Below, piece after piece: positions 45,139-54,842 of a stretch of 64,000 nt of DNA. The notes beneath the pieces are model-generated. The model was not told where the DNA came from, did not search any database, and was given only the letters and a program-made list of their open reading frames with translations. Origin of the DNA: a bacterium BRH_c32. Lineage in GTDB: Bacteria; Bacteroidota; Ignavibacteria; Ignavibacteriales; Melioribacteraceae. The stretch is taken from NCBI GenBank assembly GCA_001516025.1, contig LOEU01000037.1, positions 62,001 through 126,000 of the forward strand, written 5' to 3'. Position numbers and translations under genes: made by a program. How positions within the stretch are numbered: position 1 is the stretch's first letter; every line of letters starts with the position of its first letter.

Positions 45139-48090
45139 TTATTTTAGGATTATCAATTTCTTGGTATCACTAAAATTACCTGCTGTTATTTTATAAAAAT
45201 AGATTCCGGAGGCTAAGCCTTCGGAATTCAACATATAGAAATGATTACCTGCAGATAGTTCTTCTCCTTCGATTAATGTCTTAATTTCTCTGCCAAGAAG
45301 ATCATATATTTTCAGTTCTGTTATGCTATTAGTTTTTAGTGAAAAACTGATAGTAGTAGTTGGGTTAAATGGATTAGGGTAATTTTGATTCAGTTGGTAA
45401 TTATAATCGATCTCTTTGCCATCTAAAATTCCGGTCCCGATTCCATTCCCATATTTTTTTATACCAAACCAAACAGTTCGATTTTCATTTTGATTTAATA
45501 CAACTCTGAATTTATTAGATGAAATAGGTTTTATATATTTTGATGAAGAAATTATTTCCATACCTAAATTATCTAATGGAGTAAGAGAAATTGAATCTGC
45601 CTCTAATGTTAATTCAATTTCAATGTTCATTGGAAAAATCTGCGTTGGTTTTTTACCCCAATTATTATTTATTGTATTTGTTCCATTCCAAATCATTGAG
45701 CTGTTTTGAATTTTTGAAGTAACCGTGATTAATGAATATTCTGATTGATATAGTGCTTTATCATCTAGAGAGATCCAAGAAATAGCACCGAAATCATCAT
45801 CATTTACGCTTAATAATTTTGCTGAAGAGTATTCGTAATTCTTAGTTTTTTTTAAGAATCCTGTTACTGCAAAATATTTTTCTGCGTCAACTGAAAGAAA
45901 TCCTGATTCTGTGTCCAATTTAATTTCATTAGTAGATGAAGTAAATTTCACCTTTGAGGTAGAAGGCAGCGAACTAATCGCCGTTGTAAATGAAGCATAA
46001 TAATCAGCTACTCTGAAGGAATTTGTCAATGGCAGACCATCAGGTAAAAATGTATTCCCGCTCCAACCGCTATCATCTGTTTTGGGGATGGTTAAAAGGA
46101 ATTCTTTGGAAAAATTTAATAATATTGGATTCGATTCATTTTTTATATATCCTTTTCTAAAAGCCAGGGCTGCTGTTGGAAACATTGACATAATCAAATG
46201 ATTTTTCCCAACAGAGAAATAACCATCAATAAAATCATCTTCCCATTTATTACCTCCATAATAATCAAATAACATTGTTGCATCCACATTATGGAAAGAC
46301 GAATACGCCGGAAGAAAAATCATACTCTCTACTTGAAAACGATTTGGGAATGGATGATTATACTCACTTATTGTATAAGGCTTATTTAATTCTGCTTTTG
46401 GTTTGAATAATGTGTTTATTGTTCCACCAAAAGCGTTCTTTACCATTGGTGTATTATCTATTCTCCAATCTGTAATAGACCACGGTTCATTCGGAAATGA
46501 AGGATGATCCCAATATGCATGATTATCGACATAATCCATTCCCGATTGAAAATAGGAATCTAAAACTCCATTGCCCCAATTTGTTCCAACAATAGGTACT
46601 TTTATTTTTAATTCATTTTTAATATAACTACTCATTTCTTTTTGAAAATCAGATTGAGTTTTAGCATAAAACTCACTCATATCCACTACACGAGAAGTCG
46701 TAAAACCGGAACATTCATTATATGCTATTCTATTGATATTTCTTAGTTCAAGATTTTCATCTTCGAGTAATCCCTTGAGTCCTGATTTTCTCATAGATAC
46801 TTCATCTATCCAATATGTACCAATGGTATTATTAAAGGAAAATGCTAAACGGGTATTATTGAGATTAGTCTCGGTAGCTTTGAACTTAACGGTAAAATAT
46901 TGCCACTCGGTGGTTAGATTAAATGAAAAACCATTATACCACGTATAAGGATCATTATTTCGAGACATCGTTAATGAGATTTTTTTAGGTGAATCTGCTT
47001 TGGCAGCGAATGATATTGAATAAACAGTATCTTTTTGAACTGATAATGTTGCTTGTTTGAACTGCAAATGCCATTCTTGATCAGTAACAGAAGTTACATT
47101 TATCTTTGCTGAATTAATGCCTGTATAAGAAGTAGTCTTATCAATTTCCGGTATTGCTTTTGCAGTTGAGTGAACTTCCATCATCCAATCCGGTGATAAG
47201 ATATAAGTTTCAAATCCATTATTTTTTACCAAATTAATGTTACCCTCAGGAATGACATCCTTGTTCCAAGCAGTAACAAGATTTTGATTGGAATTATATT
47301 TTTCAATCAAGTATAAATTGAATAAACTATCGAGCATTATCGAATGTCGAGAAGTAAATTGTCCGCCTTTATTAATCGGTTTTAATTTATCATCCTTCCA
47401 TAGGCGATATAGTGAATTTTCATTAATTATCTCTACCATTGCAAGTACAGGATCTTCGGAGACTGCAAGTCCGGTATATGGATTGACATGCGTGAGTATT
47501 TGACTTGCATATTCTTTTTGCAATTCTATTAACTGCCTATCGAAGAGGGTTACACCTTTAGCAAATTCTAAAAGAGAATCAGCATCTGGCACTCCATCAA
47601 AGGCACTGAATGTACGTGATACGTTAAGATTTAGATTTACAAAAATACCATTTCGTTTTAGATGATAGATAAGAAAATCTAATTTATCTAATTGTACTTG
47701 GTCAATTTCTCTTGTATCTAATCCTGTAAAGAGACTGCCGGTTTTAGACCAGCCATTATCGATATGATGAAGGCGAACTAAATTAACACCAAATTTTTTC
47801 AATCGATTAGTAATCTTTCGTGTTACATTTTTTGCGGGGAATGCACCGTCAGCAACCATATTAATTCCCCAAAACCTAATCTTATCACCACGGAAAGAAA
47901 AATGTCCGTCATTTGATATCGATATAAAATCATTCCCGCCTAAATCATAATTATCAAATAAAGGTAAATATTTTTGTTCAGTCGAATCATAAGTGGATAA
48001 ATTAAAATTAAAACCACTGCTAAAATTTTGAGAAAATAATTTAGTAGTCATTAGAACGAAAAAGAATATATATATATTTGCAATTTTCAT
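45139..48090 (-). CDS. GH5-like secreted glycoside hydrolase with inserted carbohydrate-binding domain and T9SS tag
   Basis: A 983-residue exported protein. After the signal peptide (cut near residue 21), a cellulase-type TIM barrel is visible (FRGDKIRFWGINMV, FGVNLVRLHHID). A likely acid/base Glu224 is in VEIINENS and a likely nucleophile Glu576 in YTISEYNHPF. Between them, residues about 285-437 (LVKNNGFETY to FNNTIGTYWIDEVS) look like a CBM4/9-type jelly roll inserted in the barrel. A beta-rich domain (about 690-895) and a T9SS sorting domain (QNYPNPFNPTTTI, LKIYDLLGREIKT, GIYFYKITAG) follow. Its ATG overlaps the stop of the upstream GH5 gene. The exact GH family is uncertain; a beta-glucan substrate fits the locus. 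Confidence 0.8.
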   Translation of the reverse strand: MKIANIYIFFFVLMTTKLFSQNFSSGFNFNLSTYDSTEQKYLPLFDNYDLGGNDFISISNDGHFSFRGDKIRFWGINMVADGAFPAKNVTRKITNRLKKFGVNLVRLHHIDNGWSKTGSLFTGLDTREIDQVQLDKLDFLIYHLKRNGIFVNLNLNVSRTFSAFDGVPDADSLLEFAKGVTLFDRQLIELQKEYASQILTHVNPYTGLAVSEDPVLAMVEIINENSLYRLWKDDKLKPINKGGQFTSRHSIMLDSLFNLYLIEKYNSNQNLVTAWNKDVIPEGNINLVKNNGFETYILSPDWMMEVHSTAKAIPEIDKTTSYTGINSAKINVTSVTDQEWHLQFKQATLSVQKDTVYSISFAAKADSPKKISLTMSRNNDPYTWYNGFSFNLTTEWQYFTVKFKATETNLNNTRLAFSFNNTIGTYWIDEVSMRKSGLKGLLEDENLELRNINRIAYNECSGFTTSRVVDMSEFYAKTQSDFQKEMSSYIKNELKIKVPIVGTNWGNGVLDSYFQSGMDYVDNHAYWDHPSFPNEPWSITDWRIDNTPMVKNAFGGTINTLFKPKAELNKPYTISEYNHPFPNRFQVESMIFLPAYSSFHNVDATMLFDYYGGNKWEDDFIDGYFSVGKNHLIMSMFPTAALAFRKGYIKNESNPILLNFSKEFLLTIPKTDDSGWSGNTFLPDGLPLTNSFRVADYYASFTTAISSLPSTSKVKFTSSTNEIKLDTESGFLSVDAEKYFAVTGFLKKTKNYEYSSAKLLSVNDDDFGAISWISLDDKALYQSEYSLITVTSKIQNSSMIWNGTNTINNNWGKKPTQIFPMNIEIELTLEADSISLTPLDNLGMEIISSSKYIKPISSNKFRVVLNQNENRTVWFGIKKYGNGIGTGILDGKEIDYNYQLNQNYPNPFNPTTTISFSLKTNSITELKIYDLLGREIKTLIEGEELSAGNHFYMLNSEGLASGIYFYKITAGNFSDTKKLIILK

Positions 48091-49301
48091 TTTACTTCCG
48101 ATAATCCAAGGGCATTGAGATATCCTTTATTAACTTTGCAATTTTTCATAATGATATTTTCTAGATACTCTGCTAATATCTTCTTAGTTTTTGCAGCATC
48201 AGGTTTATTGTTTCTGATATTCTCATAAGATTTTCTATCGGACTCAGCGAAATTAATGATGAGGTCATAATCTTCCGGTTTATTAATAGATAAAACGTTA
48301 CTTGAGGCATCCAATTTTTTATAAGGCCAGAAGCACCAGCCAATATTATTTTCTTCCAAAGTAGTTCTAAATTCATTTATCCATTGATCATTATTTTCAC
48401 CCGATTCACCCATCCATATTGGCACTTTATATTGATCGCTATAATCGATATAAGATTGAATTACTGATTTATCGGTTGCAGTCCAATATTTATGAAAAGT
48501 ATAAATTGAATTATTATCTAAAGGTGGACCAAACACCGAGAAATCGCTATTCCATTGAGCACCGCCAATAAACACAATATGATTCGAGTCATATTTTCTC
48601 ATCGCGGTAATCAGTTCGACATAGAATGGTTCAAGGTATGGGTTTAGTTTTGTTTTATCGAAATATGTGGCAATAGGTTCATTTAATAAGTCGTAGCCCA
48701 TTAGATATTTTTCGGTTTTATACCTGTTAGCAATTTTAGACCAGATATCGATAGTTAGTTTACGCATCGTTTTACTTTCAAAAAGGAAAGGATAACCATA
48801 ACTATCGTCAATATTATCTCCTGTTTGTCCACCCGGTGCGCAATGCATATCTAATATTATATAAAGTTTATATTTATTCCCCCAGTCTATTGCCTTATCC
48901 AAATACTTAAATCCAAGATCAAAAATGACATCAGGATTTTCTTCTGAAGCAAACAAACGAAAATTGAAAGGGACTCGAACTGAATTAAATCCACTCTCTT
49001 TAATAAACTTAAAATCTTCCTCTGTTATATAATTTTCTCTGAATTGTTCCCAAAAATTATTTGATTCCTCTGGACCTAATAACTGATTAAATAATGTATA
49101 AATCATTTGGGGCGAATTTGTGTTCTTAAACTTGAACATATAACCTTCCGGGACTAACCAATTTCCGAGATTAATACCTTTAAGCAATATCGGTTTTCCG
49201 TTTATATCCAATACTTCCTTTCCTTCTGTTCGAGAATAATTTTGAGAGAATGATAATGAAGTGAGCACGAATAAAATTAAATAAAAAATAGTCTTTTTCA
49301 T
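48087..49301 (-). CDS. GH5-family secreted glycosidase
   Basis: A 404-residue exported enzyme with signal peptide (ends LSFSQ, about residue 20). It has GH5 landmarks: LLKGINLGNWLVPEGYMF, FNSVRVPFNF, LDMHCAPGGQ, the acid/base Glu in YDLLNEP and the nucleophile Glu in WMGESGEN followed by GWCFWPYKK. The GINLGNWL entry is also seen in exo-beta-1,3-glucanases and related GH5 enzymes. No sorting domain or lipobox is present, so it is probably periplasmic. It is the first gene after a terminator and couples by an ATGA overlap to the larger hydrolase. Confidence 0.9.
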   Translation of the reverse strand: MKKTIFYLILFVLTSLSFSQNYSRTEGKEVLDINGKPILLKGINLGNWLVPEGYMFKFKNTNSPQMIYTLFNQLLGPEESNNFWEQFRENYITEEDFKFIKESGFNSVRVPFNFRLFASEENPDVIFDLGFKYLDKAIDWGNKYKLYIILDMHCAPGGQTGDNIDDSYGYPFLFESKTMRKLTIDIWSKIANRYKTEKYLMGYDLLNEPIATYFDKTKLNPYLEPFYVELITAMRKYDSNHIVFIGGAQWNSDFSVFGPPLDNNSIYTFHKYWTATDKSVIQSYIDYSDQYKVPIWMGESGENNDQWINEFRTTLEENNIGWCFWPYKKLDASSNVLSINKPEDYDLIINFAESDRKSYENIRNNKPDAAKTKKILAEYLENIIMKNCKVNKGYLNALGLSEVK

Positions 49302-49376
49302 TTTAGTCTCTTATTATAATTTATGAATAATTGAATAGCAGTACATAGATGGAGATAAACTACGGAAAAAATAAAA

Positions 49377-49400
49377 CCGGATACTTATAAATATATCCGG
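49377..49400 (-). terminator. intrinsic terminator after lipoprotein GH3 gene
   Basis: On the minus strand CCGGATA and TATCCGG (outer bases 49394-49400 and 49377-49383) pair, followed by TTTTATTTTTT. It lies 30 bases after the GH3 stop and separates that operon from the two GH5-type genes. The other bases of 49302-49429 show no further gene. Confidence 0.75.
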
Positions 49401-49429
49401 CTTGAATTTAATTTAAGCGAACAAAAAAT

Positions 49430-51217
49430 CTAATATGTTAATCCGAATCCAAAAGCGAATAATGGATCATAATTTGCATCGCCAATATTTATGGGTATTT
49501 GATTATTGCTTCGAGGCCACGAATGAGATAATTTTCCTTTCGGCGAATAGTCACCGAATAATATATCTGCAACTCCTTCACCTTCTGTCCCCGGAAGCCA
49601 TGCCGCTAAAAATGAACTTGACTGTGGAAGTACTTTATCTATTATCATTGGTCTTCCTGAGAGAAGTACTGTTACAATTGGTTTCCCGCTCGCACTTACT
49701 TTAGAAATTAAATTAGCATCTTTAGTTGAAATAGATAAATCGTTTTTATCTCCTTTCATTTCAGCATAAGGTGTTTCGCCAATTACAGCAATTATAACGT
49801 CAGCATTCTCAGCTCCATTACCATCTGCTGAAAATGTAACTTTAGAACTCGAAGAAACCGATGATTTAATTGCTTGAAGAATTGTAGTCCCCGGTTGTAC
49901 CTTACCTGTATTCCCCTGCCATGTAACAGTCCAGCCACCGCATTGCATACCAATATCATCAGCGGCTGATCCAACAACAAGAATCTTTTTATTCTCTTTG
50001 GAAAGTGGAAGAACCTTAGCATCATTTTTTAATAATACTAGAGATTCGCGTACAGCTTGACGGGCAACTTCACGATGTTCTTTTGAACCGATCTGAGCTG
50101 TTAGAGCTCTATCAGTTAATGGTCTTTCAAATAATCCCATCTTAAATTTAATTGTTAAAATTCTTCTAACTGCATCATTAATTCTATCTTCTTTAATTCT
50201 TCCTTCTGTAACTAACTGCTTGAATAATTTTATAAATTCACGATGATTATTAGGAAGCATAATCATATCCAAACCAGCATTTATAGAATTTTCGATGTCA
50301 CTTTTAAAATCGCCGGGGAGCTGATCAATACCGGCCCAATCAGAAACTACAAATCCTTCAAAACCTAATTCTTTCTTTAACACATCAGTAATCCAATATT
50401 TACTTCCGTGCATTTTTTGACCATTCCAACTGCTATACGAAACCATTATACTTCCAACACCGGCATCAATAGCTGTGAGATATCCTTGAAGATGAATTTG
50501 GCGCATATCAGCTTCTGAAAGAATTGTATTCCCTTGGTCAATACCATTTTGAGTACCGCCATCTCCAAGATAATGTTTTGCACATGCTAAAACTGAAGTA
50601 GAAGAATTTAGATTTATACCTTGAAAACCTTTTACAGAAGCTGCACCAAGTTTTTTTACCAAGTCAGGAGATTCCCCAAATCCTTCATAAGTTCTTCCCC
50701 ATTTTTCGTTTCTCGGTACTGCAACACATGGAGCGAAAGTCCAATCGATTCCCGTACCTGCAATTTCGGTTGCGGTGATTTCGGATACTTTCTTCACTAA
50801 ATCTTCATTGCCCGAAGCACCCAAACCAATATTATGAGGGAAAATAACAGCACCATAAACATTATTATTTCCATGAACTGCATCAATGCCATAAATAATT
50901 GGAATTTTTAAACGGGATTGAAGAGCAATACCTTGCAGCCGATCATACAAATTTGCCCAACCGGATGGAGATATATCAGCGGGGTCTGAATCTCCCCCGC
51001 TTAAAACTGAACCGATCGCTAAATTTTTTAAATCATTTTCATCAGTTAATGCCAAAACGTCAACTTGAACCATCTGCCCGATCTTTTCATCAATCGTCAT
51101 TTTATTAATCAAGTTTTCAACTCTGTCATTATATTCAGATTCATTAATAGATTCAGTGCCTTTTTGAGAACAGGCAACTAATAAAATCATTAATAAAGCC
51201 AATACAAAATTTTTCAT
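49430..51217 (-). CDS. GH3 beta-glucosidase, lipoprotein
   Basis: A 595-residue beta-glucosidase or exo-beta-glucanase. The N-terminus MKNFVLALLMILLVAC is a lipoprotein signal, lipid-anchored at Cys16. The GH3 barrel has YGIDAVHGNNNVYGA, ACAKHYLGDGG and the nucleophile Asp in GFVVSDWAGID. The second domain has the acid/base region IGETPYAEMKGD, resembling barley exo-glucanase ExoI. It ends at FAFGFGLTY without a fibronectin-III domain, the short form of the family. It follows the permease by 15 bases and ends at a terminator. It likely clips oligo-glucans at the outer-membrane or periplasmic face. Confidence 0.93.
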   Translation of the reverse strand: MKNFVLALLMILLVACSQKGTESINESEYNDRVENLINKMTIDEKIGQMVQVDVLALTDENDLKNLAIGSVLSGGDSDPADISPSGWANLYDRLQGIALQSRLKIPIIYGIDAVHGNNNVYGAVIFPHNIGLGASGNEDLVKKVSEITATEIAGTGIDWTFAPCVAVPRNEKWGRTYEGFGESPDLVKKLGAASVKGFQGINLNSSTSVLACAKHYLGDGGTQNGIDQGNTILSEADMRQIHLQGYLTAIDAGVGSIMVSYSSWNGQKMHGSKYWITDVLKKELGFEGFVVSDWAGIDQLPGDFKSDIENSINAGLDMIMLPNNHREFIKLFKQLVTEGRIKEDRINDAVRRILTIKFKMGLFERPLTDRALTAQIGSKEHREVARQAVRESLVLLKNDAKVLPLSKENKKILVVGSAADDIGMQCGGWTVTWQGNTGKVQPGTTILQAIKSSVSSSSKVTFSADGNGAENADVIIAVIGETPYAEMKGDKNDLSISTKDANLISKVSASGKPIVTVLLSGRPMIIDKVLPQSSSFLAAWLPGTEGEGVADILFGDYSPKGKLSHSWPRSNNQIPINIGDANYDPLFAFGFGLTY

Positions 51218-51232
51218 TATCCTCTCCTGCTA

Positions 51233-52546
51233 TTAAGCTGCTAAACGATAATTATGTTTATGTCCTTTAATACCATAATAGGCAATGTATAAATAACAAA
51301 GTACCGGCAGAATAAATGCGTGATGAATTCCAATATTATCAGCCAAGAAACCTTGAGCAAGAGGGATTAAAGCACCACCAACGATTGCTGTACATAGAAT
51401 ACCGGAAGCTTGTTCAGTATGTTTTCCTAGACCATCTATTGCAAGTGTAAATATAGTTGGGAACATAATTGAATTAAAAAGTCCAACTGCCAAGATTGAA
51501 TACATTGCAATATCACCAAAAGTAAGCATTGATACGATAACTAAAATACCGGCAACGAATGAATTGAACGCTAAAACACGTCCTGGTTTAATATATCTTT
51601 GAACCACTGCACCGATAAATCTACCTACCATCGCACCTCCCCAATAAAGTGATACCATTTTACCTGCATCTGCTTCTTTTAGACCGGCAATTGAAGGTTC
51701 ACCAAGATAATTAACTAAGAAACTTCCGATTGCGACTTCGCCACCTACATAAACAAAGATACCAATAGCACCGAGAACTAAATGTGTATAGCCCCAAGCA
51801 CTTTTATGAAGATGATCAATATGTGAAGAGGTATCAGTACCTTCAGCACTTCCACCTTCGATAATCGGTAATTTTATAAATGCAAATATTGCTGCAATAA
51901 TAAAAAGTGCAGCAGCTAATCCAAGATAAGGCACTTGTACTGCACCAGCTTCTGCTTGTTTATAAATTAATAATTCTGCCGGGCTCATTCCTGCTAAAGC
52001 TTCACCTGATTTTACCGAAACAGATAAAATAAGAAGTGATCCAAAAATTGGAGCTATTGTTGTTCCAAGTGAATTAAATGCTTGAGTCAAATTTAATCTG
52101 CTCGAAGCTGTTTCAGGCTTGCCTAAAATTGCTACATAAGGATTAGCTGCAACCTGAAGGACAGTTATACCACCAGCCAATACAAATAACGCAGTTAAGA
52201 AAATTGCATAAGATTCCATTCCAGCAGCAGGATAAAACCCCAAACATCCAACGCCTGCTGTGATTAATCCAATTACAATTCCATTTTTATAACCGAACTT
52301 TTTTACAATTTTTCCCGCTGGCAATGATACCAATGCATAAGCGGTAAAAAAACTGAATTGAATTAACATAACTTGAGTGTAATTCAAAGTGAATACTGCT
52401 TTTAAATGAGGAATTAGAATATCATTCAAGCATGTGATAAACCCCCACATGAAGAATAATGTTGTCAATGATGATAATGCAAACGTATAATTTTTGTTCG
52501 ATGAATTAGAAACATACGCTTTACTAGGTGCACCAGATACAGCCAT
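51233..52546 (-). CDS. FucP/GluP-type major facilitator sugar transporter
   Basis: A 437-residue inner-membrane sugar:H+ symporter-type protein with twelve predicted hydrophobic segments. It resembles the fucose permease and glucose/galactose transporter group: [19 protein letters not shown] in helix 1, [21 protein letters not shown], and later [14 protein letters not shown] and [10 protein letters not shown]. Its place between two GH3 beta-glucosidase genes makes glucose or a short beta-glucoside the likely substrate. An AAGGAG Shine-Dalgarno is present. Family membership is firm; the sugar is inferred. Confidence 0.92.
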   Translation of the reverse strand: MAVSGAPSKAYVSNSSNKNYTFALSSLTTLFFMWGFITCLNDILIPHLKAVFTLNYTQVMLIQFSFFTAYALVSLPAGKIVKKFGYKNGIVIGLITAGVGCLGFYPAAGMESYAIFLTALFVLAGGITVLQVAANPYVAILGKPETASSRLNLTQAFNSLGTTIAPIFGSLLILSVSVKSGEALAGMSPAELLIYKQAEAGAVQVPYLGLAAALFIIAAIFAFIKLPIIEGGSAEGTDTSSHIDHLHKSAWGYTHLVLGAIGIFVYVGGEVAIGSFLVNYLGEPSIAGLKEADAGKMVSLYWGGAMVGRFIGAVVQRYIKPGRVLAFNSFVAGILVIVSMLTFGDIAMYSILAVGLFNSIMFPTIFTLAIDGLGKHTEQASGILCTAIVGGALIPLAQGFLADNIGIHHAFILPVLCYLYIAYYGIKGHKHNYRLAA

Positions 52547-52572
52547 AATTTTCTCCTTTTACAAAAATTTAT

Positions 52573-54813
52573 TTATTTTAATTCAAATTCTTGTTTTAAT
52601 CCACCGACTGTAATAACGAATTTGCCGGCTTCTAACACTTCTTTATTATCCCGCCCAATAAACATTAATTGTTCAGGAGTAATAGTAAATTCAACTTTCT
52701 TTTGTTCACCCGGTTTTAATGCAATTTTTTCAAAGCCTTTTAATTGTAATACCGGTCGAGAAACTGAACCATATAAATCTGTTACATATAATAAAACGGA
52801 TTCCATTCCTTCTAAAGCACCTGAATTTTTTACATTCACTTTCACTGTTACATTTTCATTCTTAGAAAATGTACTTGAAGACAAACTCAAATCAGAATAA
52901 TCAAATTTTGTATAACTAAGTCCATGCCCGAATGTCCATTGCGGATTGAATACGTTAGCATCAAAAACTTCCATTGGTTTATAATCATAATGAACAAAAT
53001 CATTTACGAATCTAGGATATGTAATAGGAAGCTTACCGCTAGGATTAAAATCACCAAAAAGGATTTCAGAAATTGCAGTTCCACCTTCCATACCGGGTAA
53101 AAATGCCAATAAAATTCCGGATGCAAGATTTTCAATTTCACTAATTATTCTTGGTCTTCCGCCAATCATAACTAACACAATCGGTTTTCCTGTCTTTGAT
53201 AATTCATTAACGAAATTCAATTGAGCTTCCTCTAAAGTCAAATCATTAATATTACCAGGGGTTTCGCAGTAAGTTGATTCTCCGATACATGCTATTATTA
53301 TATCTGAATTTTTTGCTTGTTCAATAGCATTGATGGAATTTATATCCTTGTTAAAAGTAACACCTTCTGAATAAGAAACATTTGCTTTACCGACACGAAA
53401 TTCAATAGCTTCTAAAATTGTCATCTTTTCTTTTGGATATAATGATTCTTCGTTCCCCTGCCATGTTATTGTCCATCCGCCATTTAATACAGATAATAAA
53501 TTAGCAGTTGGACCGGTCACAAATACTTTAGAAGTTTTTTTAATTGGCAGAACTGAATTTTGATTTTTTGCTAAGATAATAGATTCTCTTGCAGATTGAA
53601 GATTAGCTTCTGTATGTTCAGCAGAAGCAAATATTTCTGAATTGTTATTTTTGGAGTAAGGATTATCAAATAATCCCACCATAAATTTCACTCTTAAAAT
53701 TCTAGTAACTGCATCATCAATACGGGACATCGGTACTTTACCTTCTTTTACAAGTTCTAATAAGTATTCATAAAAAGAATAATCCATTGGTACCATACTC
53801 ATATCAATACCGGCCATTACAGCCATACGAACAGCCTCTTTGGGAGAATCTGCCACTCTATCTCTCGTAAAAAGTCTTTTTATATCTTCCCAATCGGAAA
53901 CAGCAAAACCTTTAAAGTTCCATTCTCCTTTAAGAATTTCTGTTAACAGATGATAATCAGAGTGTGTTGGGATACCTTCGTTTTCTCCGGAGTTTACCAT
54001 TACAGTCATTGCACCTGCTTCAACAGCAGCTTTGAATGGTGGAAGGAAATATTCTCGCATCATTCTTTCCCCAATCCAAGCAGGGCTTCTATCTTTACCG
54101 TTCAATGGAAATCCATATCCTGCAAAATGTTTTAAACAGATTGCAAGCTTAGAATCTGAATCCATTTCGCTTCCCTGTGCACCTTTAATATAGGATAAAC
54201 CCATTTCGGTTGTTAAATAAACATCTTCACCAAACGTTTCCCATAATCGAGGCCAGAGTGGATTTCTTCCCATATCAAGTACAGGATAAAAATTCCATGG
54301 AATTTGTGATGCTCTTGTTTCGGAGGAAGTGATCTCTCCCGATTTTTCTTCCAATGCTCTATTAAATGTTGCTGCCATATTTATTGATTGAGGAAATAAT
54401 GTAGCTCCTTTAGTATAAGTAACTCCATGAATTGCATCAATTCCATATAATACAGGTATTTTATTAGGAGTCTTATTTAGTGCTATATCCTGCATCTTAT
54501 TAATTATTTCATGCCAATATTCTAATGAATGAGCTACATCATAAACGTTCAGCATCGAACCAACGTTATATTTTACTACTGCTTCTTCTAATTTTACTAA
54601 ATCCAATTCATGTTTTTGATTTTTTGTGCCTTGCTTTTTAGATACTACCTGAAGTGTTACTTGAGTCATCTGTCCTACTTTTTCTTCAAGCGACATTTTG
54701 CTTAAGAGTTCTTTTACTTTTGTTTCAATCTGTTGTTCATTCATTTTTTGTGCATTAGAATTATTTGAAAAAAGAATTGTTAGACTTAATAATAATACTA
54801 AATATTTTATCAT
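52573..54813 (-). CDS. GH3 beta-glucosidase (BglX-type)
   Basis: A 746-residue secreted or periplasmic beta-glucosidase with signal peptide (ends NNSNAQ). The barrel domain has YGIDAIHGVTYTKGATLFPQ, the nucleophile Asp in GFAVSDWEDIKRL and CLKHFAGYGFP. The second domain has the acid/base region CIGESTYCETPGN. A C-terminal fibronectin-III-like domain (about 650-745) is present, as in the BglX long form. The ATG at 54813 is used rather than GTG at 54816; the Shine-Dalgarno is weak. It lies between the GH16 enzyme and the permease in one operon, so it probably cleaves oligosaccharides released by GH16. Confidence 0.93.
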   Translation of the reverse strand: MIKYLVLLLSLTILFSNNSNAQKMNEQQIETKVKELLSKMSLEEKVGQMTQVTLQVVSKKQGTKNQKHELDLVKLEEAVVKYNVGSMLNVYDVAHSLEYWHEIINKMQDIALNKTPNKIPVLYGIDAIHGVTYTKGATLFPQSINMAATFNRALEEKSGEITSSETRASQIPWNFYPVLDMGRNPLWPRLWETFGEDVYLTTEMGLSYIKGAQGSEMDSDSKLAICLKHFAGYGFPLNGKDRSPAWIGERMMREYFLPPFKAAVEAGAMTVMVNSGENEGIPTHSDYHLLTEILKGEWNFKGFAVSDWEDIKRLFTRDRVADSPKEAVRMAVMAGIDMSMVPMDYSFYEYLLELVKEGKVPMSRIDDAVTRILRVKFMVGLFDNPYSKNNNSEIFASAEHTEANLQSARESIILAKNQNSVLPIKKTSKVFVTGPTANLLSVLNGGWTITWQGNEESLYPKEKMTILEAIEFRVGKANVSYSEGVTFNKDINSINAIEQAKNSDIIIACIGESTYCETPGNINDLTLEEAQLNFVNELSKTGKPIVLVMIGGRPRIISEIENLASGILLAFLPGMEGGTAISEILFGDFNPSGKLPITYPRFVNDFVHYDYKPMEVFDANVFNPQWTFGHGLSYTKFDYSDLSLSSSTFSKNENVTVKVNVKNSGALEGMESVLLYVTDLYGSVSRPVLQLKGFEKIALKPGEQKKVEFTITPEQLMFIGRDNKEVLEAGKFVITVGGLKQEFELK

Positions 54814-54842
54814 CACCCTTACCGAATTATTAATTGATTATG

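Noticed and set aside
45115-45140. Weak hairpin (TGCCTTAA/TTAAAGCA) between the aldo/keto reductase and the glycosidase
   Set aside because: The stem is short with a mismatch and there is no T-run, so a terminator is not supported.
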